Shown: one piece after another, positions 25,443 to 32,207 of the stretch
How positions within the stretch are numbered: the stretch's first letter is position 1
Layout of the letters: every line of letters begins with the position of its first letter
Assembly: GCF_017355165.1 (NCBI RefSeq)
Contig: NZ_JADILK010000049.1
Span: forward strand, 1 to 34,143
Direction of reading: 5' to 3'
DNA length: 34,143 nt
From: Bacillus sp. SD075
Lineage (GTDB): Bacteria; Bacillota; Bacilli; Bacillales; DSM-1321
Translations under genes and position numbers: made by a program
Notes under the pieces: model-generated
What the model was told of the DNA's origin: nothing
Seen by the model: the letters and a program-made list of their open reading frames with translations, nothing else
The model's database searches: none

Positions 25443-25602
25443 TGAAATTCCTCCCTTTCAATGTAAGCAGATTTAAAATACAGATATCAAAGCGATACAT
25501 TCAATATTGTTCAAAATATTTCCACCTAAACAAAGGCCTCTTACATACGATTAAATTGTCCACTTGGCTTTACCGATTCCCTGCCTCCTTTCTTATATTG
25601 AA

Positions 25603-25618
25603 TGCAAGATTCATTCCA
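25603..25618 (-). promoter_or_regulatory. Sigma-54 (-24/-12) promoter of the acyl-CoA module
   Basis: The minus strand reads TGGAATGAATCTTGCA, matching TGGCACG-N4-TTGCW with the invariant GG and GC at the exact spacing and two mismatches in the -24 element. It lies about 160 bp before the synthetase start and next to a gene for a sigma-54 activator, which strengthens the call. Confidence 0.65.
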
Positions 25619-25677
25619 AAACGGAAACCCCCAATACTGACTTACTTTTCCTAATTATCGAGGAATAACCAATTATT

Positions 25678-25701
25678 AATTTTCTGATTTTTCGGAAAAT
25701 A
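25678..25701. promoter_or_regulatory. Two overlapping CodY-like boxes
   Basis: AATTTTCTGATTTTT (25678-25692) and ATTTTTCGGAAAATA (25687-25701) each differ from AATTTTCWGAAAATT at three positions and overlap by 6 nt, an arrangement known for CodY. Because the region is A/T-rich, chance is possible. The sequence is also an imperfect inverted repeat that could bind the neighbouring sigma-54 activator. Confidence 0.4.
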
Positions 25702-25706
25702 AATAA

Positions 25707-25739
25707 AAAAATCAACTGAAGTTAAATCAGTTGATTTTT
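25707..25739. terminator. Second terminator hairpin insulating the acyl-CoA module
   Basis: AAAAATCAACTGA and TCAGTTGATTTTT form a perfect 13-bp stem with a 7-nt loop and T-runs on both strands. Together with the regulator's own terminator it blocks read-through from the minus-strand gene upstream. Confidence 0.75.
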
Positions 25740-25833
25740 CATTCCTTAATTTTCATAATTTAAATAAGAATCAAAATCACTTCTACAGCCTTTTTTCTCC
25801 TTTAATGTGCACTTTGTCTCACTAATACGGAAA

Positions 25834-25885
25834 TTAAAAAATAAATCCGGGACTTCGGAATGAATTCTGAAATCCCGGATTTATT
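25834..25885 (-). terminator. Terminator of the sigma-54 activator gene
   Basis: AATAAATCCGGGA pairs with TCCCGGATTTATT, continued by TTCGGAAT/ATTCTGAA around a GA turn. Six T follow on the minus strand. It begins directly behind the stop codon. Confidence 0.9.
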
Positions 25886-25886
25886 T

Positions 25887-27257
25887 TTATTGGTCAGAAA
25901 TCCGATATTTTTTTATTTTATCGTAAAGGGTAGAATTCCCTATTCCAAGAGCTTCCGCAACCCGTTTTTTATCAAACTTAAACCTCCTTAACGCTCTTTC
26001 GATTGCCTTCTTTTCCGTTTCCTCCACAATATCTTTTAGACTTTCATCTTTCATTTTAACCTTATAAAGTTTTAGATAATCAGGTAAAGCATCTTTTCCG
26101 ATTACCTCGTCATTTGATAGGTGAACACCTGCATCTATCACATTCTCTAGTTCTCTGATATTCCCTGGCCAGTCATATTTCTCTATTAATGAAAACACCT
26201 CAGGATGTATAGAAGTTGCTCGTTTTCCTATTCGGGCTGTAACTTTTTTAAAAAAATAATCTACAAGTAAAGGGATATCTTCCATTCTATCTCTTAAAGG
26301 AGGAACAAATAATTGGACAGCATTAATTCTATAAAATAGGTCTTCACGAAATAGCTTTTCTTCAACCAATTTTTCTAAAGGGCGATTTGTTGCAGCAATC
26401 ACTCGAACATTTAGCTTTTTTGGATAAAGCGAACCCACAGGCTCAAATTCCTTCTCCTGAAGAACCCTTAATAACTTGACTTGCATTTGCTGAGGCATAT
26501 CACCAATTTCGTCAAGGAAAACAGTTCCACCATCAGCAAATTGAAACTTTCCTATTTTACCTCCCTTGTTTGCCCCTGTAAAGGCACCTGCTTCATAACC
26601 GAAAAGTTCAGATTCCAACAAGTGTTCCGGAATTGAAGTACAATTTATTTTCACAAGCGGCTTGTCGCTTCTCCCACTTAACTGATGAATGCTATGTGCT
26701 ACTATTTCCTTGCCTGTACCGCTTTCCCCTCTAATTAGTACAGAGATATCACCTCTAGCAACCCTTTTTACACGTTCTTTTAACTGTTGTATTTCTTGTG
26801 AATTTCCAATTAAATTGTGTAAGGAATACTTTACTCCATTTGTTACATCCCTTTCATTTTTATAAACATTATGTTTTGTCAGTATCTCCTTAATGTGGCT
26901 ATTCATTTTGTTCCAGTCATCAAGATCGCGAAACATTATTGTTCCAATCGCACCAATTATCACCTTATTTTCGATGATAGGAATGCGATTAGCGATAACA
27001 AAATCACCACGAAGGAAATGTATATCGGCTATTTCCGATTTACCTATTTGCACGACTAGGTGTAGCCTGGTATTTTCAATTATATTCGTCACATGTTCAC
27101 CAATCACTGTACTGCGTTCAACATTTAAAAATTCACAATATTTATTGCTCATATATTGAATTTTTGCATGACTATCGACAATTACAATTCCATAATATGT
27201 ACTTTCAAACACCCTATCTAATAGTTTATTATTGGATAATTGCCCAGTATTCATCAT
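25887..27257 (-). CDS. Sigma-54-dependent transcriptional activator (PAS, AAA+, Fis HTH)
   Basis: A 456-residue enhancer-binding protein. Residues 12-110 form a PAS sensor (YYGIVIVDSHAKIQYMSNKYCEFL). The AAA+ domain carries Walker A GESGTGKE (177-184), the sigma-54 contact loop GAFTGA (224-229) and Walker B GGTVFLDEIGDM (243-254). The C-terminus is a Fis-type helix-turn-helix (about 416-453). It has no receiver domain, so a small ligand bound by PAS probably controls it, as in RocR-like proteins. Two ATG codons (27257 and 27254) follow AAAGGAG. A -24/-12 promoter stands before the acyl-CoA synthetase downstream, its likely target. The E1 genes lie upstream. Confidence 0.93.
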   Translation of the reverse strand: MMNTGQLSNNKLLDRVFESTYYGIVIVDSHAKIQYMSNKYCEFLNVERSTVIGEHVTNIIENTRLHLVVQIGKSEIADIHFLRGDFVIANRIPIIENKVIIGAIGTIMFRDLDDWNKMNSHIKEILTKHNVYKNERDVTNGVKYSLHNLIGNSQEIQQLKERVKRVARGDISVLIRGESGTGKEIVAHSIHQLSGRSDKPLVKINCTSIPEHLLESELFGYEAGAFTGANKGGKIGKFQFADGGTVFLDEIGDMPQQMQVKLLRVLQEKEFEPVGSLYPKKLNVRVIAATNRPLEKLVEEKLFREDLFYRINAVQLFVPPLRDRMEDIPLLVDYFFKKVTARIGKRATSIHPEVFSLIEKYDWPGNIRELENVIDAGVHLSNDEVIGKDALPDYLKLYKVKMKDESLKDIVEETEKKAIERALRRFKFDKKRVAEALGIGNSTLYDKIKKYRISDQ

Positions 27258-27569
27258 TCGTTCTCCTTTAGCCAGAATGCTTTACCATATAATACCACGC
27301 ATTTCACTCAATCTATATATACGAAGTGAAAATCCCCCAAAAATCACGGCTAAATAAAGTGTTCATTAAAAAGAATTCGGTAGAGTTTTATATGCCCTCT
27401 CTAGTGTAATCAAATGGATTTTTTTCTTACCATAGTTGATTTATTTAGCACAAAAAAAAGCCTGGCAACTATTTTATAGTTGCTAGACTTAAGTTCATTT
27501 TTAAGATCAATCCCAATATAAACGACAATTTAAACGGATGCGCAAGGTTCGTTCCTCGATGCCGATCAT
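27258..27569. other. Region upstream of the sigma-54 activator
   Basis: 312 bases without a gene. They hold the inverted repeat TTTCACT (27302-27308) / AGTGAAA (27325-27331), about 45-75 bp before the activator start and possibly an operator, and the terminator of the E1 genes at 27452-27490. Confidence 0.45.
27452..27490 (-). terminator. Terminator of the E1 gene pair
   Basis: On the minus strand AAGTCTAGCAACTA pairs with TAGTTGCCAGGCTT through two G-U pairs and runs into eight T. The wobble pairs favour the minus-strand transcript. It lies 80 bp after the E1-beta stop. Confidence 0.85.
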
Positions 27570-28553
27570 TTAATAGGCAACCAGGTCCCGAAGTGCCTTT
27601 TCCACTTTTTCAGGATTAACCATGAAGAATTTTTCTAATGATGGTGAATATGGCATAGCTGGAACATCCGGACCCGCAAGCCTCATGATTGGGGCATCGA
27701 GATCGAAGAGGCAGTTCTCTGCAATGATCGCCGATACTTCACTAATGATGCTTCCTTCCTTATTGTCTTCAGTAATCAATAGGACTTTTCCTGTTTTAGA
27801 TGCAGCTTCCATAATGGCTTCTTGATCTAATGGATAGACGGTTCGTAAATCAAGTATATGAACAGATATGCCATCACTGGCCAACCTTTCAGCTGCCTGA
27901 AGCGCAAAATGAACACAAAGGCCGTAAGTAATCACTGTAACGTCTTCGCCTTCACGTTTTACATCTGCTTTACCTATGGGTAAAACATAATCATCATTCG
28001 GCACTTCTTCTTTTATAAGGCGATAAGCTCGTTTATGTTCAAAGAAAAGGACTGGGTCTTCATCACGAATGGCTGCTTTCAATAACCCTTTCACGTCATA
28101 TGGTGTAGAGGGCATGACAATTTTAAGTCCCGGTTGATTGGCAAAAATGGCTTCAACGGATTGTGAATGGTATAACGCCCCATGTATCCCCCCACCGTAT
28201 GGAGCTCTGATAACGATAGGGCAATGCCAATCATTATTGGAGCGATAACGAATTTTTGCAGCTTCTGAAATGATTTGGTTGATTGCAGGCATGATAAAAT
28301 CAGCGAATTGCATTTCCGCAATCGGCCTCATCCCATACATGGCCGCGCCGATGCCAACTCCTGCGATTGCGGATTCAGCAAGCGGAGTATCAATGACACG
28401 CTGTTCGCCGAATTGTTCGTATAACCCTGAAGTCGCTTTAAAAACACCGCCTTTTACCCCTACATCTTCCCCTAAGACAAATACACGGGAATCACGTTCC
28501 ATTTCTTCCCGCATCGCCATAATCACGGCATCTATATAAGATATCACTGCCAT
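27570..28553 (-). CDS. bkdAB: Branched-chain 2-oxoacid dehydrogenase E1 beta subunit
   Basis: A 327-residue transketolase-like subunit, the same length as B. subtilis BfmBAB/BkdAB. Highly typical stretches are VFVLGEDVGVKGGVFKAT, DTPLAESAIAGVGIGAAM, IRAPYGGGIHGALYHSQSVEA and LDLRTVYPLDQEAIMEA. With E1 alpha it forms the thiamine-diphosphate enzyme that decarboxylates branched-chain 2-oxoacids and acylates the E2 lipoyl domain. It starts 12 bp after E1 alpha with AAGGAGG at 7 nt. No E2 or E3 gene follows; a terminator comes next. An acetoin or pyruvate dehydrogenase role is less likely from the sequence. Confidence 0.88.
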   Translation of the reverse strand: MAVISYIDAVIMAMREEMERDSRVFVLGEDVGVKGGVFKATSGLYEQFGEQRVIDTPLAESAIAGVGIGAAMYGMRPIAEMQFADFIMPAINQIISEAAKIRYRSNNDWHCPIVIRAPYGGGIHGALYHSQSVEAIFANQPGLKIVMPSTPYDVKGLLKAAIRDEDPVLFFEHKRAYRLIKEEVPNDDYVLPIGKADVKREGEDVTVITYGLCVHFALQAAERLASDGISVHILDLRTVYPLDQEAIMEAASKTGKVLLITEDNKEGSIISEVSAIIAENCLFDLDAPIMRLAGPDVPAMPYSPSLEKFFMVNPEKVEKALRDLVAY

Positions 28554-28565
28554 CTTCTTTCCTCC

Positions 28566-29561
28566 TTACCTTTCTGCGTACACGTATTTTGAGAGCGTGT
28601 CTTCATTCGCAAATGAAGCATTTTCCGCATAATCCGTCGCTTCGTTCACAACTTCCATTATTTCCTCGTTCAATTGTTTTTCCATTTGATCATCCATGAT
28701 CCCTGTTGCTTTTAAATAGGCACCAAAAGTAATGATCGAATCTATTTTTTTTGCCTCCGATACTTCATCAGGCGACCTGTATTGACTATCATCATCATCG
28801 CTTGAGTGCGGTGTAAGCCTGTATGAAACCGTTTCGATCAAGCTTGGGCCTTCACCGCGCCTGCCTCTCTCAGCAGCTTCTCTCACCACCCGGTATACTT
28901 CAATCGGATCATTTCCATCAACCGTCACCCCTGGCATGCCGTAACCAATGGCCCGATCCGAAACTTTCCCGCAAGCCAATTGCTTTTCAATCGGGACGGA
29001 AATGGCATACTGATTATTCTCGCACATCAAGATAACCGGAAGTTTATGTACACCTGCGAAATTTGCTCCTTCATGGAAATCACCTTGGTTTGATGAACCC
29101 TCTCCGAATGTAACGAATGAAACAATATCTTTTCCTTCCATTTTTGCAGCAAGTGCAATTCCCACCGCATGTGGCACTTGAGTGGTAACTGGCGAAGATC
29201 CCGTCACAATGCGATTCTTTTTTTGCCCAAAATGCCCAGGCATTTGACGCCCGCCTGAATTTGGATCTTCCGCTTTGGCAAAACTGGATAACATCAAATC
29301 CCTCGCGGTCATCCCAAACGCGAGCACCACTCCGAGATCCCGATAATAAGGAAGAACATAATCCTTTTCACGATTCAATGCAAATGCAGCCCCCACTTGA
29401 GCTGCTTCTTGCCCTTGACAAGAAACGACAAATGGTATTTTTCCAGATCTGTTCAACAGCCACATCCGTTCATCTATTCGTCTGGCCAACAACATTATTT
29501 TATACATCTCAAGCACCTGCCCATCACTCAATCCTGCCTGTAGATGACGATTTTTATCCAT
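28566..29561 (-). CDS. bkdAA: Branched-chain 2-oxoacid dehydrogenase E1 alpha subunit
   Basis: A 331-residue thiamine-diphosphate subunit very close to BkdAA as I recall it. It has LPYYRDLGVVLAFGMTARDL, DPNSGGRQMPGHFGQKKNRI and SSPVTTQVPHAVG, the cofactor motif FGEGSSNQGDFHEG ending in CENNQYAIS, and the phosphorylation-loop counterpart YRLTPHSSDDDDSQYR. It heads a two-gene unit with E1 beta. The B. subtilis bkd operon has ptb, bcd, buk, lpdV and bkdB around these genes; none is present here. AGGAGGG precedes the ATG. I found no convincing -24/-12 promoter upstream. Confidence 0.9.
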   Translation of the reverse strand: MDKNRHLQAGLSDGQVLEMYKIMLLARRIDERMWLLNRSGKIPFVVSCQGQEAAQVGAAFALNREKDYVLPYYRDLGVVLAFGMTARDLMLSSFAKAEDPNSGGRQMPGHFGQKKNRIVTGSSPVTTQVPHAVGIALAAKMEGKDIVSFVTFGEGSSNQGDFHEGANFAGVHKLPVILMCENNQYAISVPIEKQLACGKVSDRAIGYGMPGVTVDGNDPIEVYRVVREAAERGRRGEGPSLIETVSYRLTPHSSDDDDSQYRSPDEVSEAKKIDSIITFGAYLKATGIMDDQMEKQLNEEIMEVVNEATDYAENASFANEDTLSKYVYAER

Positions 29562-29911
29562 ATGTCACCATCCCTCCTAATCCCTAATAATTAAAACATT
29601 GCCCTGTTAAACCAGAATGTTTTCCCCATACTGCACTTTAGTTAAAATGGGGCTCTTATCACAAATTACCAATCTTTCTTATTAGCTGTTTGTTTGTCTC
29701 GTAAACTTAAATCCTGTTATGTATCAATGGAAAAAAATTCTTTTATGTATACATGCTTGCCATTTAACAACCGAACATTCTCTTGCGTTATCATCTAGTA
29801 TTATTACCTGGTACTAACTTAATATTATCCTAACACTTTTCATCTCATACTTTCAAGTTTATTTCACATTGAATGGGTTGTTTTCACGCGAAAGTCTAAT
29901 TTGTTTTTTTG

Positions 29912-29940
29912 TTGACTAAGTGGAAGAATAGCAGTAAATT
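29912..29940 (+). promoter_or_regulatory. Sigma-A promoter of the MarR-ABC operon
   Basis: TTGACT and TAAATT are separated by exactly 17 bp. The predicted start near 29947 lies 60 bp before the MarR start codon. Confidence 0.55.
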
Positions 29941-29961
29941 AAAATGATTCGTTAAATTAAA

Positions 29962-29977
29962 TGTTCGAAATGGAACA
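29962..29977. promoter_or_regulatory. Candidate MarR operator
   Basis: TGTTC-GAAATG-GAACA is an inverted repeat just downstream of the predicted transcription start, the usual place for autoregulation by a MarR repressor encoded next to an exporter. Confidence 0.45.
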
Positions 29978-30006
29978 GTTCAAAAGAGAAAGAATGGTGA
30001 TGTTGA

Positions 30007-30486
30007 GTGGAGAATGAAAAACTATTTATGAGTTCCGTACAACTATTGCGTTCATTTTGGAACGTGCAGAAAAATATAATGCGGTTCGTTCAAAAGACAG
30101 CCGCAGAAAATGGATTAACAGTTCCTCAATATTCTATTTTGATGACCATCACCCTTTACAAAGAGACAACTCAAAAAAATGTCGGGGAGAAAACATTTCT
30201 TCCAAAAAGCACCTTGAGCCAAGCGGTCGATGGTCTCGTTCGCGCAGGCATGCTCCATCGTGAGCCTGTCGAGGGCAACCGGCGTGAGATTCAGTTGTCA
30301 ATCACCGATCAGGGGGAAAATTTATTAAAAACGATTCATTTTCACGAAGGAAGCATTCACCAAGTCTTTCAAATGGCCATTGAAACGCTTTCCGAAGAAC
30401 AGTTTGAAGAGTTGCTTGAAACGCATCTTCAAATTACAAACTTTTTAGAAGCACAAGCTACCGAACAGGGAGAGTGGACAAAATGA
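30007..30486 (+). CDS. MarR-family transcriptional regulator
   Basis: A 159-residue winged-helix repressor. Helices LTVPQYSILMTI (38-49) and the recognition region KTFLPKSTLSQAVDGLVRAGMLHREPVEGNRREIQLSITDQG (62-103) are classical MarR. The start is GTG, with GGTGA upstream. Its stop overlaps the first ABC gene as ATGA, so regulator and exporter form one transcript. By analogy with regulators of LmrCD/YfiBC-type exporters it probably represses the operon and is released by a drug-like ligand; that is inference. Confidence 0.9.
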   Translation: MENEKLFMSSVQLLRSFWNVQKNIMRFVQKTAAENGLTVPQYSILMTITLYKETTQKNVGEKTFLPKSTLSQAVDGLVRAGMLHREPVEGNRREIQLSITDQGENLLKTIHFHEGSIHQVFQMAIETLSEEQFEELLETHLQITNFLEAQATEQGEWTK

Positions 30487-32207
30487 TAAAAATACTGAAA
30501 AATTTATCCGTTTATAAGTGGATTATATCAGCAGTTATCGGTCTGGTTTTTATTCAGTCCATGTCGGACCTCTTTTTGCCTACACTAATGGCTGATATTA
30601 TTGACAAAGGCGTCGTTCGAGGAGACACTCCTTACATTTGGAAAATCGGTGGTTTGATGCTGTTGGTTTCCGCGCTTGGCGCTTGTGCATCCATAATCGC
30701 AAGCTACTATTCATCCAAAGCGGCAATGGGCATGGGACGCGATCTCCGCCTGAGAGTCTTTAATCATGTTGAAAAATTTACGTTGCAGGAATTCGATGAA
30801 GTTGGTCCGGCGTCATTGATTACAAGGACGACGAATGATATAACACAAGTCCAGCAAGTGGTTATCATGATGCTTCGTATGGTTATCAGTGCACCTATCA
30901 TGTTAATCGGCGGAGTTATCATGGCTGTATCCATGGATGCAAAATTATCCCTTGTCATTGTTTTCACAATGCCTATATTGATTGGGTCGATCTTGCTCAT
31001 TCTATATAAAGGTGTGCCTCTCTTTCAAACGGTGCAAAAAAGATTAGACCGGCTGAACCTTGTATTACGAGAAAACTTAACTGGTATTCGCGTCATTCGT
31101 GCCTTCAATCGTGAAATACAAGAGAAAGAACGTCTTAAGAAAGCGAATAAAGAATTGACGGATATCTCGATCAAAGTCAATAAAATCATGGCCTTCATGA
31201 TGCCTGTCATGATGCTTGTAATGAACTTGACGGTTGTTGGTATCATTTGGTTTGGTGGAGTTCGTATTGATAACGGGGGTATGCAGATCGGGGATTTAAT
31301 GGCATTTATCCAATATGTTATGCAAATTATGTTCGCTCTCGTTATGGCATCCATGATGTTCGTTATGGTTCCACGAGCGGCCGTGTCGGCAACAAGGATA
31401 AATGAAGTCCTCGACATGAAACCTTCATTCCTGGATGAGGGGACAGAAAAAGCAGATCGTGAACACGGTACACTTGAATTTGAACACGTGACGTTCAGTT
31501 ACCCAGGAGCAGAAGAGCCTGCATTATCGGATATTAGTTTTTCTGCAAGTCCTGGTGAAGTCACCGCAATAATCGGTGGAACAGGTTCAGGGAAAACGAC
31601 GCTCGTCAATTTGATCCCTCGCTTCTATGATATTTCAAGTGGTACGATTCGCGTCAATGGTATTGATATTCGTAAATCATCACAAGATGAAGTTCGTTCA
31701 AAGATTGGCTTTGTACCACAAAAGGCGGTCCTCTTTACAGGTACTATCGCTGAAAATATTCGCTTTGGAAAACAAACAGCCACACAAGATGAAGTTCAGC
31801 ATGCGGCTCGGATCGCGCAAGCGGAAGATTTTATCAGCAACATGAAAGACGGCTATGAGGCAGAAATCGAACAAGGCGGTTCAAACCTATCAGGAGGGCA
31901 AAAACAGCGCCTTTCGATTGCGCGGGCACTCATTCGGAAACCCGATATTTATATATTCGATGATAGTTTTTCTGCACTTGACTTCAAGACGGATGCCAAC
32001 CTTCGTGCAGCCCTGAAAGATGAAACGAAAAATTCGACGGTACTTATCATCGCACAGCGTGTCAGTACGGTCGCGGACGCTGATCGAATCATTGTGTTAG
32101 ACGAAGGACACATTGTAGGTATGGGAACACACCAAGATTTGCTAAGTACAAACGACATATACCGTGAAATCGCCTTATCACAGCTCACAGAGGAGGAAAT
32201 TGCATGA
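30483..32207 (+). CDS. Heterodimeric ABC exporter, subunit with degenerate ATP site
   Basis: A 574-residue half-transporter: six membrane helices (about 15-300) and one nucleotide-binding domain. Walker A is GGTGSGKT (about 365-372) and the signature is LSGGQ (about 469-473). The Walker B end reads IFDDSFSALD, with Asp in place of the catalytic Glu. This is the non-hydrolysing partner type, as in LmrC/BmrC-like exporters. An in-frame GTG at 30474 also exists, but the ATG at 30483 overlaps the MarR stop and has GGGAG at 8 nt. The next gene overlaps by 4 bp. Drug or lipid export is likely. Confidence 0.92.
   Translation: MIKILKNLSVYKWIISAVIGLVFIQSMSDLFLPTLMADIIDKGVVRGDTPYIWKIGGLMLLVSALGACASIIASYYSSKAAMGMGRDLRLRVFNHVEKFTLQEFDEVGPASLITRTTNDITQVQQVVIMMLRMVISAPIMLIGGVIMAVSMDAKLSLVIVFTMPILIGSILLILYKGVPLFQTVQKRLDRLNLVLRENLTGIRVIRAFNREIQEKERLKKANKELTDISIKVNKIMAFMMPVMMLVMNLTVVGIIWFGGVRIDNGGMQIGDLMAFIQYVMQIMFALVMASMMFVMVPRAAVSATRINEVLDMKPSFLDEGTEKADREHGTLEFEHVTFSYPGAEEPALSDISFSASPGEVTAIIGGTGSGKTTLVNLIPRFYDISSGTIRVNGIDIRKSSQDEVRSKIGFVPQKAVLFTGTIAENIRFGKQTATQDEVQHAARIAQAEDFISNMKDGYEAEIEQGGSNLSGGQKQRLSIARALIRKPDIYIFDDSFSALDFKTDANLRAALKDETKNSTVLIIAQRVSTVADADRIIVLDEGHIVGMGTHQDLLSTNDIYREIALSQLTEEEIA

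Larger units (their letters stand above)
25443..25886. other. Regulatory region of the acyl-CoA module
   Basis: 444 bases without a gene. In order away from the synthetase start they hold a -24/-12 promoter (25603-25618), overlapping CodY-like boxes (25678-25701), a terminator hairpin (25707-25739) and the terminator of the upstream regulator (25834-25885). Each has its own entry. Confidence 0.6.
29562..30006. other. Divergent intergenic region between bkdAA and the MarR gene
   Basis: 445 bases serving as promoter region for both directions. Contents are a sigma-A promoter for the plus strand (29912-29940), a TGTTC/GAACA repeat (29962-29977), the near-palindrome TTTCACGCGAAA (29882-29893) and a 10-bp palindrome ATGTATACAT (29745-29754). 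No gene is supported. Confidence 0.5.

Noticed and set aside
25485..25505. CRE (CcpA) site upstream of the acyl-CoA synthetase
   Set aside because: The half-sites are off by one base relative to the consensus.
29594..29790. Sigma-54 promoter before the E1 genes
   Set aside because: The candidates either have the GG and GC one base too close or match only GG/GC with most other positions wrong.
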